DNA of 64,000 nt from Paragordius varius (GCA_964247055.1 OZ176052.1:2790001-2854000), one strand, 5' to 3'. Positions 1 through 11,890 are shown, counted from the stretch's first letter. Program-made: numbers and translations. The notes: generated by a model from the letters alone, not told the origin.

Positions 1-1018
1 TCACTAAAATATATTATAAACTACATATAAAAAGCAAAATAATATTTTTTAAAAAATTATATTTCAAGGTATGGGCTTTGAAATCAGAAATTTCTTCTCT
101 CTTCCAAAATGGGCTAGTATTCGTAAAATAAACGGAAAAATGCCGGAAGCCGCGATAAATACTTTTATATGCTCAATTTTGATAACAACTAAGATTTATA
201 AAGCTGGCTTTTTTTAAATTTAATTCAGCAAAATTTAAGCGCACTTCAACTCTTTTTTGGCATGATGGAAACGGTATAAAGATTTATAGAACACTTTTTG
301 TATATAATTAGTTTGATGCTGAACATTTCTTCACCTAAAAGTTAATATAAACGTTTGTTTTCTTTTTTTGTTTGGTGAATCGTTGTAACACAATTTATAT
401 TGAACTAAATTCAGAACGAACGAATATGATTCGAAATATCTAGGAAATGTGTTTTTATAGTATCTAAAGCATATCTATATATCGCTAGAAATAGTATAAG
501 AACGCTTCAACAAAATTTTGCTAAAATTTTTGGAGAAAATTATGCATTTTAAAAATACTTATAAATGATAACAAAATTTCGCATATATTTTAATTATTAT
601 CTCACAATATCCGGCATTTTTGCGTTTATTTTATAGGACTAGCTCCTTTTAGAAGAGCAAATTTGGGTTCGGAGTCCCCATCTAAATAAATTTTTTGGAA
701 ATATTGTTTTAATTTTTATATGTGGTTGGTTTATCACTAATTTAGTGATATTTTTGGCATGTAGGCTCTAGTCCAAAAAAATATTTAAAACGTTTGCAAA
801 TTTTGCCATTTTCTCATATGGAACTTACCACAAAAGTGTAAATAACTTTCTTAAGTCACTTGTAAAGGCCAAAACCAGAAGCACCATTCCTAATACATTT
901 CCTTATCAGAATATATATATATTTTATCAGGTTATTTTTTTATAGCACCCGATTTTAGATGTTGTGTTTGTGGAGAAAAATCTAAAGGCGCTTTAAGCAA
1001 TTTTATCATTTATCAGGT
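1..1018. repeat. A+T-rich repeat-derived flank, no gene
   Basis: No coding exon is visible. The stretch at about 790-940 is a diverged copy of 30425-30545; both share a 'ttttgccattttct' core, a 'gtgtaa...actttcttaa' block and a run of 'tatcaatatatatat' type. The rest shows only short A/T runs. It reads as an old dispersed repeat. Confidence 0.4.
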
Positions 1019-1538
1019 TTAACACTTCATTATTTGGGGTACGTTTACCAAAGCCATATGTAATTTGAATATCTTAAAAAGTATTTAGCTGTTAAGCCGA
1101 ATTTAATATGCTTTAGTCTTTTTGGCATTATAGAAAATTTTTAAAAAAAATATAAATTGTAAAAAAAAATCCTCATCTTATTTTGTCGCCATTTTTTTCT
1201 ATTAATTTTTTTAAATCGACAAAAGGCAAATAAATGTATTTATGGTTAGAAAATGTGATATATTAAGCTTTTGGACTACATATTACCAGCAAAATCATGA
1301 TATATTAAGATTTGAATATTAGCTGCTCGTTTCAATCGTGTTTTCGAAATCTACCAATTTTAGACTCTAGAAGTGACCAAAATGTTAAAATATAAGCTTT
1401 TTTGTTAATTTGAGAACAATAATTGATAATAATATCAACAGAAATAAATTTGTAAACTAGTTTATTTACAAAATTAAACTCTGGGATAAACTACCCCAAA
1501 AGGTAAACTAGGACAAAAAAGTAAAAAAGAAGTGTTAA
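1019..1538. mobile_element. piggyBac-like MITE, family 2
   Basis: The stretch starts with TTAACACTTCATT at 1019 and ends with GAAGTGTTAA at 1538, so it has inverted ends CACTTC flanked on both sides by TTAA. TTAA target duplication with ends starting CACTT is typical of piggyBac-superfamily elements. The inner ends carry 'ggggta' next to 'gtttacc'. It is 520 bp with no coding capacity. Relatives lie at about 1790-2180, 2319-2760 and 29880-30580. Confidence 0.6.
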
Positions 1539-1789
1539 CACTTTAAAAAATAAAATTTGGTTTTTAGAAATTAAACTAAAGCAAAATAATAATCTTTTTT
1601 TATATATAATATGAAATCAAATATTTGGACAGTGGATTATAGTGAAATATAAGACAAGAATACATAATTCTGAGATTGGAAGTGACATAAATTATATGAA
1701 TAACCGTTTTAGGATAATTAAAATATGCAATATGAATGGTGGTTTCTTTTAAGATTGTTAATTTACTTCATAATGATTTATATTTGTAT

Positions 1790-2760
1790 ATTATTAATAA
1801 ATTTTCATGACCTTTGGGGTTTTATACCCCAAGTTCATTCAAAAATATCCTTGGACAAAATTAAAAATATAATTTTTAGCTATTTAGGCGCCTGATACAA
1901 AACATATTTTTTAAAAATATTGTAAAAAAATCCTTATTCCAAACTTTTTCGCCGCCATATTTTTTATTTATTTTAATTGTACACGGAAATAACTGTATTT
2001 TATGGTGTTGAAAATATAAATAATTAATTATGAAAAGCTTTCAAATTAAAATTGATTAACAAATTTTTGATATTTATTGATTTTATTATCAGCTATTTGT
2101 TTCATTCCTAATTAGTAGTTTTCTGATTTTGCGACTCTAGAAGCTAAACTGTAAAAATCTAAGTTTTTTTATCTAATATAGGTAAGGAGGGTTTGACAAC
2201 CAAATTTTAACCAAACCAACTTTAAAAACAGTAGAGTGTTTACTATTTTAAGCTCTGGGGTCGAAAACGACCGCAAAATGGCATCGCGCACAAAAAAATA
2301 AAGATGTAATGAAGTTTTATAACTCTTCATCGTTTCACTTTTTTTGTCCTAGTTTACATATTGGGTAGTTTAAAATCTTAGAGCTCATTTATAATTAAAC
2401 TACAGTTTTTTAAGTTATTTTGGATAAAGTTATAAAACATTGTTCTCATGTATTAAACAAAAAAGCTTTTTTTACAATTTTGTGACTTCTAAAATTGGGA
2501 CACTTCCAGAAGATCGCAACTAACAGCTGATATTAAAATTGATATCAAGTTTTCTGGTAAAATGTAACATGAAAGCGTTTAAAAGTTAATTATTTACATT
2601 TTCTAACCATAATTTATACATCCTGCAAAAAATATAAAAAAAGGCGGTAGGTTTGAGGTGAAGATTATTTTATTTTTTTTATTTTAAAAAAAAATTGTAT
2701 AATGCGACTAAAAGGCTAAAGAAAGCATCAAAGATATTTGGAATCGCTATAATAATGAAC
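1790..2760. repeat. Diverged copies of piggyBac-like family 2
   Basis: About 1790-2180 repeats the interior of the 1019-1538 element (a 'gtcgccatttttt'-like block, then 'ctgattttgcgactctagaa'). About 2319-2760 begins with a decayed TTAACACTTC end followed by 'ttttgtcctagtttac', which also occurs at the end of the first copy. Both are decayed; boundaries are approximate. Confidence 0.45.
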
Positions 2761-3357
2761 TTGTAAATATTATGAAATGTAAATTTGTATATTTTCTCTT
2801 TATGAACCGGCGCCACTATTTTTGTCCACATTTATTTGATATATGCAACTAAACATGAATCTCATTATATACTCTTTAAGCCAATTAAATATCCTAAATG
2901 TCCAATAATAAATTTCGAAATAGTAAATAAATAAACACGTAAATATTATCGTTTTTTTCATTAACGATCCATTTATTTTAAAAAACGTCCCTTTTAAAAA
3001 ATTTTGTTTTTTTAGTTTCTTTGGCTGAATTTAAGTTGTTCCTTTATTGATCATAGCAGCTATAAAAATTGAAGTGCCAAATAAAATATTTCTCTTGTTC
3101 TAAGGATCATATAATATTGACAAATATTGCTTGTTTGACACATATGCAAATATTCATAACCTAAATAAATACATTATGGAATTAATTAGGACTATTAAAA
3201 ATACTTTCTGGGCCGCGGTTTAAGCACCACTGACATGGAGGAATAATTAGTACAGAAAATACAGAACGGTTAAATTAGCAATTTTTTATTTTACCTCATG
3301 CACACATTAATGCTTTCTTTTAGATTTAGTGTAAACAAGTTAATTTTTATAAATTCT

Positions 3358-4469
3358 TTAACACTTCTATTCAAATTGGGGTATCTCGATATCCCAGACT
3401 ATATTTAACTTTATATTTTTAAAAAAACTACTGAAAGAAACGGTCTCAATTTAAATTTAGGCTTTTATCCTATTAAAAATTATATAAATAAGGCGAAATA
3501 TCTGAATATAAATTAATTTTAAAAAAGTTCCATATCAAACTACTTGGACGCCATTTATATTTTGCATTTTTGCAAGATATCGTGTTTATTTAGCCAAAAT
3601 TAATTCACATCTAACATTTATAGTAAGAGAAAAAGTCGTTTATTTTCTATTTTGAATTTGGCTAATGCACACATGTCATGTTGACCAAATTTTTACCTTT
3701 GGGATTTACCTTAACACTTGGATACAACACATTCGTTTCAGTCCATCGGTTCAAATTGGGGTAGTTGGATACCCCATGACTTGTGTAAAATTTAATACTC
3801 CAAAAAATATGTAAGGAATTGAAACCATGGCAATGTTTGCACTTCTATAACATTATTGAACCGAAATATAGAGAATAATTTTATTAAAAAATACTTGATA
3901 TTTCTTATTTTAAGTTTAAAGACAAATGTAAAAATTTTGTCAAACTGACATGTGCGCATTAGCTAAATATAAAATATAATACAAAATAAACCATTTTTTC
4001 TGTTTCTATCAATGATGTGATTTAAATGAATAATTAGCTTTAATTTCAGCTTTAAAATTAAATAAACACGATATTTTGCAAAAATGTTGTAAAATTAAAA
4101 TGGCGCCAATTAATTTGATATGGAACTTTTTTTCAAAACTAAATTTTATTGAGATATTTCGGCTTATTTATATAATTTTAATGAGGTTAGAAGCAAAATG
4201 GGACTGTTTTCAGTAGTTTTTTAAAAATATCAAATTGAATATTGCCTCGGCATACCCCAATTGGAATCAAAGTATTAAAATAAGTATAATATCAAGAATT
4301 TTTAAATGCATTTATTTTATCGGTTTATTAATGTTATATAAGTGCAAACTTTTGTTATGATTTCAGTTCGTTCCATATTTTTAAAGTTTTTAATTTCAAA
4401 CAGGCCTGGGGTATTTAATAACTCCAGTTTGAATTAAAGGATTGAAATGAATGTGTTGTATTCGAGTAA
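3358..4469 (+). mobile_element. piggyBac-like MITE family 1, interrupted copy
   Basis: It begins TTAACACTTC at 3358 and runs through the blocks shared by this family: 'ttggggta', 'tgcttctatcct', a 'gacgccattttta' block and 'gcacacatgtca'. At 3711 another copy of the same family interrupts it. It resumes at 4279 with 'aataagtataatatcaag' and ends near 4469, where the terminal bases have decayed. Without the insertion it is about 540 bp, close to the intact copy at 6631-7209. Confidence 0.7.
3711..4278 (-). mobile_element. piggyBac-like MITE family 1, nested copy with TTAA duplication
   Basis: This inverted copy sits inside 3358-4469. It reads TTAA (3711-3714), then CACTTGGATACAACACATTC, and closes with 'ggaatcaaagta' and TTAA (4275-4278). 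Uninterrupted copies at 6.6 kb and 55.7 kb have a single TTAA at the same place ('ttttagcTTAAaata'). The duplicated TTAA is therefore the target-site duplication. About 560 bp, non-coding. Confidence 0.8.
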
Positions 4470-5049
4470 GCCCTGATATCAGATATCTTGCCTGAATCAA
4501 ACAGCTGATATTAAAATCTATGAATATTAAAAAATCTGGTAAAAAAGCTTTTCCCAATTAATTATTTATTTTTAACCATATATATATTTATAAAAATGGA
4601 AAATGCTGGCTTTGTGATCTGTTTCCGGAAAACCGGTAGACCATTCATATCCAAATGTCGAAAAAATATAATCATTAATGAATGCCCCGACAATGGCTTC
4701 GCTATTTTTTTGAATTAAACGCCCATTTCAGGCCCACCCCGTGTAAAAAACGGGTTTTTTTTGAAAACACAAGTCCACAAAACTGTGTCTTTGAGACAAT
4801 TATCCGGAAAATGTGTTGGACTATTAGATTTCAAATATGATTTTTGTTTACATATTTTCGATTGCGCCGAACATAGTCAGCTCGCTTTTTTAATTTAAGC
4901 CCTCTTTTTACCCGCTCCCCCCGTAAAATGCCATTTTTTTCAAACAAACAAAGTCCACAAAAATAATTTTTTGAATTTCTTTTTCGTCCAGGGTATGAAA
5001 CCCTAAAAATTCAATGAATATTCCAGGTATTCCCTGTTAAAAGGCAAAC

Positions 5050-6600
5050 ATTTTGGTCGTGCATTTTTATATTGACTGCTTAGTAAGGAGATACCGCTAA
5101 AAACTGCCCGTCATATCGAAATAGCGCGCCTTTGGGGCTAATTTCAGAAAACCTCTCAGGCCATATGAGTTCAATAGCTGCTTAAAATATTACCCGTAAC
5201 AAGGCAAAAATTTAGGTTACGCGGTTTAAAATTAGCCGTTAATTAGCCCTTCAAGCCCTAAAAAAATGCGCCACCATAGAATGGTTACTTAGTTTAGCCG
5301 CAATTTTTCCAAAAACTAATGAGAGCATATGAAATTAATCATGATTCCTGGTGTTCTCCGTAAAAAAGCAAAATTTTAATCAAGCGCTTTTTTGTATCGC
5401 CCTCTGGGTAGGCAGCTGCCAGCCTAAACCTGCTGCACCTTATCAAAATTGGGTTGTTTAGGAGTTAATTGTCAGAAAATTTATGAGGCCACATAAGTTT
5501 AATAAGGGTCTGAAATATCGTAAAAAGATAAAAATTTAAGTCGAGCGGTTTTTTTAAATTAGCCGTTAATTAGGCCCTTTATGCCCTATAAAATGCGCTC
5601 TCATTGAACTATTATTTAGTTATGAAGCCATTCTTCCAAAAACTATTAAGAACATATGTAATGAATGATAATTCCAGGTATTTCCTTGTAAAGGCAAAAT
5701 TTTTTATCGAGCGACTTTTTTATATTGGTCTCTGGGTAGGGAGCTACCCGCCTACAACTGCGCCACCATATTGATACAGCGTGACTTAAAGGCAAATTTT
5801 AGAAAACTTATCAGGCCAAATGAGTTTAATAAGGGCTTTAAATATGACCCGTAAAATGGCAAAAATTTAAGTAGAGTGGTTTTATTAAATTCCCCCTAAA
5901 TTAGGCTCATGCCCTGAAAATGCGCCACCATAGAATGACTTATTGGCAATTTTTCGAAAATCCCACGAAAGCATAATAAATCAATCATGATTCCAGGTAT
6001 TACCCGAATTAAGGCAAATATTTTAATCGAGCTTATTTTCGTTTCGCCCCTGGTTAAGGGGCTACCCGCGTAAAACTGCGTCACCATATCGATACAGTAT
6101 GCCTTTGGAGCCAAATTTCAGAAAACCTATGAGACTAATAGGAACATATGGAATCCATGATAATTCCTTTTGCCCAACGCTTTTTTCTTACCTTCCCCTG
6201 GGTAAGGAGCTACCCGCCAAAAACTGTGCCACTATATAGAGATGGCGCCGTTTTGGAGCTAATTTTCAGAAAAGTTATAAAGCTATATGAGCTCATTAAA
6301 AGCTTGAAATATTACCCGTAACTAGGGAAAAAAGGTGAGGCGTTTTTTTATTAGCTGTTAATTTAAGGCCTATATGCCCTAAAAATACGCCATATAACAA
6401 TTATTCAGTGTTGAAGTATTTTTCTAATAACGCATGAGACGATGGTATCAAAGATGATTCCAAATATTTGCCCTATAAAGTCAAAGAATTTAACTTAGCG
6501 CTTTTTCCATATAGGTCTATGGGTAGGGGTCTCCCGGTTTAAAACTGACACGCCATACAAAAATGGCGTGGTTTGATACGAGTTCAGATAAACACATTTC
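5050..6600 (+). repeat. ~160-bp tandem array inside Helitron-like copy A
   Basis: A recurring anchor of the type 'tgcgccaccata' occurs near 5105, 5269, 5433, 5590, 5764, 5927, 6075, 6222, 6385 and 6544, a spacing of 147-174 bp. Each unit also carries 'aaggcaaaaattt', an 'aatcgagcg' block, and either 'gggtaggggctacccgc' or 'ttagccgttaattagg'. The two unit types mostly alternate, giving a ~325-bp higher-order period. About ten units are present. ORF-like stretches inside are chance frames. Confidence 0.75.
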
Positions 6601-6630
6601 TGGGGAATTATTATAATATCATTCTTTCCT

Positions 6631-7209
6631 TTAACACTTCAATTCAAATTGGGGTATCTAAATACCCCAGACTAAATTTAAATTAGGATTTTTAAAAGGA
6701 GACGGTCCCAATTAAAATTTATGCTTCTATCCTAATAAATATTATATAAATATGCCAAAATATCTAAATGAAATTTTGTTTTGAAAAAAAAAGTTCCATG
6801 TCAAACTACTTCGACGCCATTTTTATTATAAAATTTTTTTGCAAAATACCGTCTTCATTTAATTTTAAGGATAAAATTAAAGATAATATCTTATTTAAAT
6901 TACATATAATATTGATAGAAATAGAAAAAGCCGTTAATTTTGTATTATTTTTCAATTTTACCATTGCACACATGTCACGCTGACTAAAATTTTACCTTTC
7001 GGTTTTAGCTTAAAATATCTAATATAAAGTATTTTTGAATAAAGTTTTTTATATATTTCGGTTTATTAATGTTATATAAGTGCAAAATTTTGCCATGGTT
7101 TCGATTCCTTCCATATTTTTAAAGAATTTTATTTTAATCAGGCCTGGAATATTTGTCTGCCCAATTTGAATCGAAGGACTAAAATGAATGTGTTGTATCC
7201 AAGTGTTAA
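6631..7209 (+). mobile_element. piggyBac-like MITE family 1, best copy, in Helitron-like element
   Basis: The copy reads TTAA-CACTTCAATTCAAATTGGGG at the left and CCAAGTGTTAA at the right, so both TTAAs are intact. Copy B of the host Helitron-like element has the empty site: 'tttccTTTAAAAGGGACC' (complement of about 30976-30993) against 'tttccTTTAA ... TTAAAAAGGGTCC' here. It is about 571 bp between the TTAAs, with no transposase. The right end carries about 25 extra bases (GGATACAACACATTC type) that the left end lacks, so the ends are asymmetric. Confidence 0.85.
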
Positions 7210-7526
7210 AAAGGGTCCACAAATGATTTACTTTCATATCCCATGATCCCATTCAAAATAAAACTTTTAACCATAATTTGGTAAAACTAAAATCTTAAAA
7301 ATCCAATGATAGTTGAATATTAACTTTAATAAACAGTTTAAATAGGTCGATTTCAAGTAAACAATATAAGCCTCTGCAAAATCCCGTAAAGGAATAATTT
7401 AAGCCATTCCTTTTATTAAATATGTTTTTTATTATTTTTTTATCTTTATGACCTCTATTTATTGCAAATTATTAAGAATAATTATCGGTAAGACTACGTC
7501 ACAGCGAAGCTGACAGGGCCAGCTAG

Positions 7527-8214
7527 TATACATATATTTGTCTGTTGTATTAGCGATTTAAAACGTCCATAAAAAAACATTGCAGTGAAAAAGGTTGAGA
7601 TGACATTTTTTTGAAAATTGTATCAAGTGCCTAAAAGGAAGAAAGTATACTTCTATATATGGCTAACTATAAACACTTTTAGAATATTAAAATTGACTCT
7701 GGGCTATAAATCTCCAAAATGTCATAAAGTGTTTAATCACCTATCTGAAATATTTGGTTATTCAAAAATATAAGAATAGATCCTAATATTTAAACGATCT
7801 GTTAGGTTTAAAAGCACTGTCCTAAAAAACCTTTATATTGCTCTTTATAATGGTGAAGCTTTCTTCTTAAAAATGTTTAAGTATAATAATTTGGAATTTA
7901 TTTCTAAATGCATTCGCTTGAAATTAATATAATTTATACACATACATTTATGTAAGTGAATCATGACATGATTATTTGCGTATGCCATTAATCAATTTTA
8001 TAAATGAGTTTCTAAACTAAGTTAGGGCTCTATGGCCAAATGTAAATCCACCGGAAAAGGAGTAAAGCCGCAAAAGACAAAATCTAAGCCAACATTCCAC
8101 ATGCGGATAGTATTAGAGCTAAACCCATACCACATAATAACACATGTTACAAGGTTCTTAATATTGCATTTTTAAATAATCGAATCGAGACAAACAAATG
8201 TAGCTGACTTTATA
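7527..8214. other. Intergenic, downstream of MED26
   Basis: No exon or repeat is recognised here. It includes the 3' flank of the minus-strand MED26 gene, in which I see no perfect AATAAA within 100 bp of the stop. Confidence 0.4.
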
Positions 8215-11200
8215 TTAATCATCAAGTTCTATGTAAGGAAAAATCACAAGCTTATTTTCACCATCCTTTGAGAAGGTAGTATCATATTGGATTTGAGACA
8301 TTGTTGAAAAGGCTTCTGTGGTTGACAACATATCAGTTTCGTCACTTGTTGTAGGTAAGTCTTGCGGTTCAAGTTTAGACTGATTAAGTAAAACATCACA
8401 TGCAAATAAATTATCAATGTCCAAATCAGTAGTATCGCTATTACATGGCTTTATATGATTTGAATTGTGGGAAGGTAAAGTTAGTTCGTCTTTGTTTTCA
8501 AAAACTAGTGAATTACTAGTAAAAAGTTGATCAAACGCATCAAGAAAAGTTTGATCAAAATCAGTCTGAGATGCATCTTTATGTTGTTTAGTTTTATTTG
8601 CTGAAAGTGGTGATGCAGGTTTTCCAACATCAGGGGTAGTAGGCTCATTCTTTAATGTCGTAACTTCGGACAAAGATGGAGGATTGACTTGATCCACAGG
8701 AGCTGTTTGAATAGAACAGCCCAGTAAAACTGTTCGACTTGAAACATTGTTGGGATCATCGTGCATAACAAACGATGAAATCTCGATTGCACCTATTTGG
8801 GCGATTTGGAAATCATTGTCGTTTTTGCTATTGCTATTAATTATATTGCCTTCATCTTTGGTGGATTCTAGGTGGCTACCAGATAATGTATGAAGAGGAT
8901 TTGGTTCATAACGTAGCGGAGGTGAAGCCAATTTTTTGTTAGTGTTTGCACCACGTTTACGTTTTGTGGGTGGAGGCACAGCTGAATTGATTACATTATT
9001 TTGCTGATGAATAGCAGATGAAACATGATTCAAACGAGGTTGGGAACTGGTAGAAGTAGTAGTAGTAACTTGTTGAAGCGTAGTAGTAGTAGTATCATTG
9101 GGTTGACTTTGAGTCGATGATAATGATAATTTATCATCGAGTTTTTCGCTTTTCTGACGTTTTCGTTTTCTGTGATCAGCTGTGTTTGTAAGCGCGGCGG
9201 CTGTATTTGTTTTAGTAGTGGACACATGATTATGGTGGGATTGAGCAATGGATGATAAATGGTTCTAACCAAGGAGATAAAAATGACATATGGTTTAACC
9301 GTAGTATATATTTATGTGTAATAAAAAATGAGACAAGGTTAATAATAATTTATTAAAGAAAAAGCAACTTTTAATTAGGGTGCGTTTTTGACCGTTCAAA
9401 AAATAATAACTGATAGACTGATTATAAATTATTATACACAATGCAAAAGTTTACTAATATTTATTGCGTGAAAACATGTGGATAATTTATATAGAATATT
9501 TTTTAAGCGGTCACATATACAGACATGCATATTTTGTATTCTTGAAATCCAGCCTTAAACAGGGATTATGTGTTATTTAAAAAAATATTCAAAAAATTTA
9601 ACTGATTCTTGAATAAATGTGAAAAACTCCGAAAGATTAGAAATTTCGAGATTTGATAAGTAATTAATGGTATATTTTTAATTTAGAATAAAATATGTTT
9701 GAGAAAAAATTTGAATTGGCCAAGAGCGGGGTGTTTAAGGTGACCGACCGCGGTAACTCTAAAAGTGACCACCTAAAAATTTCATTAAATGATAATTGGC
9801 TAAAAGGTGTATATTACAATTATTTTTTTAGTTATTATATGTTGTTTTAAAACTTAAATGAAACATTTCCATGGAATATAGTATATAAACTTTGAGCAAA
9901 GCCTTTAAAAAAACAGAAGCAGATTTTTTAAAACTATTTTTTTAGAATGAAACAGAGAAAAGAAATATAAGCTTTAAAATAAATGGGAAGCTGATATATG
10001 AGACATGCCTTTGTCTAAAATGCAACAATACTGTTTTTCTGAATCCAAAGTCAAATATTGAAAGACATTTTTAAGAGTCTTTATCAAAAATATGCCAAAA
10101 CCTAATCATCAAAAAAAGAGCGCAAGATTAAAGTAAAGGAACATTTAACCGCCCTACATTATTGCACATTTAAGGACTATAAAAATGTCACGATTGCTTC
10201 ATTTAAGGTAGCTAACATCTTATCCGGAACAATATATCATTTCAAGATGGATAAATTGTGGAAAGAAGCTTGCATTAAAGCTTGCATAAAATTGAGAACA
10301 AAAATTATATTATAACAACTATTAATTATCCAGATACGTAACGTAATTTCTATATTAAGAATTCAATAATAAATATTTTGAGGTGCTTTATGTTAGTTAA
10401 AAAATTAAGGGTAGATAGTAACCGGTCGTCTTTTGATTAATATTTCAATAAAATCTTAAATTATAAAATTGTGTGGACGAGTCACTATAATATGTGAAGC
10501 AAGTATGAGTTTGATAGCTAATATTTTTAGAGGACCGCGATATTTTCATTTCATAAATAACTATCGACAAAAAAAGCATATATACCCCTGGACCAAAAGG
10601 TAAAGTTTTTCATTTGTATTTTCAAAAGAATTTAAAAACCGCGGTCTAAATTACCTTACAAACACCTTTAAAAGTTAAGCTTTAAGAGTTTTTATACAAT
10701 GAAACTTCAAAATGCCTACAATTAGATTTTTATATTTTAAAAGCTACATATAGTTTAATAATGGATGTTAAATCACAATAAAGTGCAATGATTGGGGCTG
10801 CAGTTTAAAAAGACAAGCCAATGCTTATAATTAAATTTTTCTTTCATGACCTGGCATATCTCTTATAAAAAATCAAGCTAATGCTATAAAAAGTTTTCAT
10901 TATAACTTATCAAACATAATAGCGGTTTAATAAACTTTTAGTTATAAAATGTAAATCATTTTAGACAAATTCTAACCAGACACCTAACCTATTCTTGAAA
11001 ATTAACAACCATACTTTAATAGAAACTGGATCAGATAAGAGATCCAGTGGGAGATCCTCAAAAGCTTTTGATTTGGATTTTATATCTGCAATAAGTTCTG
11101 CAGTCGTTTTAATTTTTCTTTTTGGCACCAGAGAAGTATTAGTCATATGTGTAGTGATATTATTTTGAGCAATTTGATAGGATGTGGTTGGTACCGAAGA

Positions 11201-11765
11201 TTTTATTGACGATTCAATTTTTTGTTTAGATATTTTAAGGAGTATTTTTGGTTTATCATTTGGTTCACCAATGTGATTGATACTTTTATTAGTTGACAAA
11301 GAATCATTTAAACTTTTATGTATCACTTGGCCATTTTTATGATGTGAATCGACCCCATTTATTCGAATTGGTCCTCCATCATTCGATATGGTATGTGAAT
11401 CATTGGGAGAAACAGTGGTTTTTAAATGATCGTCACGCCATTTTTTGACTAGATTCTTTGCACGCTTAGCAATATCGGAGTATCTAATACCATTATGAGA
11501 TCCGTCTAAGCTAGCTAACTTTTTTCTTATGTCATTTATGTATTTACCCAATCTCGTTTGCTAAAACATTAAAGGGGAACAAAACCTCTAAATCCTCTCT
11601 TGATAAATTTATCCGTTCTAACGTTAATATTGAATCATGTATGGCGCTTACATCAATAACCTAAATATATAAATAGTTAACATGATATACATTATTTTGT
11701 TCATCAAAAGCCTTTAATAAATTGTTTCTTATGGATAAAGGAGTTGGTTGAGGAGCACAACTCAT
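8215..11765 (-). CDS. MED26: Mediator subunit 26 (MED26), 4 exons
   Basis: MED26 joins the Mediator head/middle and docks elongation factors such as TFIID and the super elongation complex through its N-terminal TFIIS-like (LW) domain; it is nuclear. Exons: 11765-11691, 11660-11586, 11560-11015, 9264-8215; the phases agree and the product is 581 aa (human about 600). The N-terminal exon SIRNNLLKAFDEQNN and exons 2-3, ILTLERINLSREDLE then QTRLGKYINDIRKK and AKRAKNLVKKW, match the MED26 LW domain, including the TRLGK motif. The middle is a low-complexity Ser/Thr/Asn and KRKR-rich linker, and KTTAELIADIKSKS is a basic patch. The C-terminus LVIFPYIELDD matches the MED26 C-terminal Mediator-binding motif (ILPYVCLD in human). 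Introns 1 and 2 are only 30 and 25 nt; intron 3 is 1750 nt with a hAT relic. The start is the only ATG giving the SIRNNLL segment. Confidence 0.88.
9700..10320 (+). mobile_element. hAT transposase N-terminal remnant (BED finger) in MED26 intron 3
   Basis: On the plus strand, antisense to MED26, about 9945-10080 reads FKINGKLIYETCLCLKC then NNTVFLNPKSNIERHF. This is the BED-type finger of ZBED/SCAND3-like hAT transposases (CLICNETV...NLKRHY type). After an in-frame stop a second stretch, VKEHLTALHYCTFKDYKN then VTIASFKVANILSG, fits the next conserved part of that family. No DDE region follows, so it is a truncated relic. A 'gaccgaccgcggt' stretch at about 9741 and 'accgcggtct' near 10636 may be remains of its ends. 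Confidence 0.5.
11561..11585 (-). other. Ultra-short intron, 25 nt (MED26 intron 2)
   Basis: It starts GTTTTG and ends TTTTAG. Removing it joins LSREDLE to QTRLGKYIND, as in the MED26 LW domain (KEALEETRLGKLIND in human). Confidence 0.82.
11661..11690 (-). other. Ultra-short intron, 30 nt (MED26 intron 1)
   Basis: It starts GTATATC and ends TATTTAG. It joins KAFDEQNN to VIDVSAIHDS in phase 0. Left unspliced, 30 nt would add ten codons including an in-frame stop (TAA in 'gttaac' frame or close by), so splicing is favoured. Confidence 0.65.
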
Positions 11766-11861
11766 TTAAAGCCGGTAATTTTCATGAACATGTTAAAAGG
11801 AAAAATTTTTAACATGCAAAAATACAGCTGCAATTGTGTTTATATAGTTTTATGCGCCATG

Positions 11862-11890
11862 TTGTTTACTTGCAAGTGCGAAGTAAACAA
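11862..11890. promoter_or_regulatory. Palindromic pair of forkhead-type sites
   Basis: TTGTTTACTT and AAGTAAACAA are a perfect 10-bp inverted pair separated by 9 bp, about 100 bp upstream of the MED26 start codon. TGTTTAC is the core bound by FOX factors. Function is inferred only from position and motif. Confidence 0.35.

Larger units (their letters stand above)
4577..7526 (+). mobile_element. Helitron-like non-autonomous element, copy A
   Basis: Three copies of this element are in the window (also 30643-32390 inverted and 62923 onward). The 3' end has a hairpin at 7498-7514 (GTCACAGC, GAA loop, GCTGAC) followed by AGGGCCAGCTAG and then a T. Copy B ends in the same way. A 3' hairpin close to a CTRR end, inserted before T, is the classical Helitron signature. 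In copies B and C the 5' end is TC preceded by A; in copy A this end has decayed. No Rep/helicase coding is visible. A piggyBac-like MITE sits in it at 6631-7209. The superfamily call is inference from the ends. Confidence 0.6.

Noticed and set aside
9030-9272. Minus-strand frame overlapping the MED26 last exon
   Set aside because: Out of frame with MED26 and made of low-complexity triplet runs.
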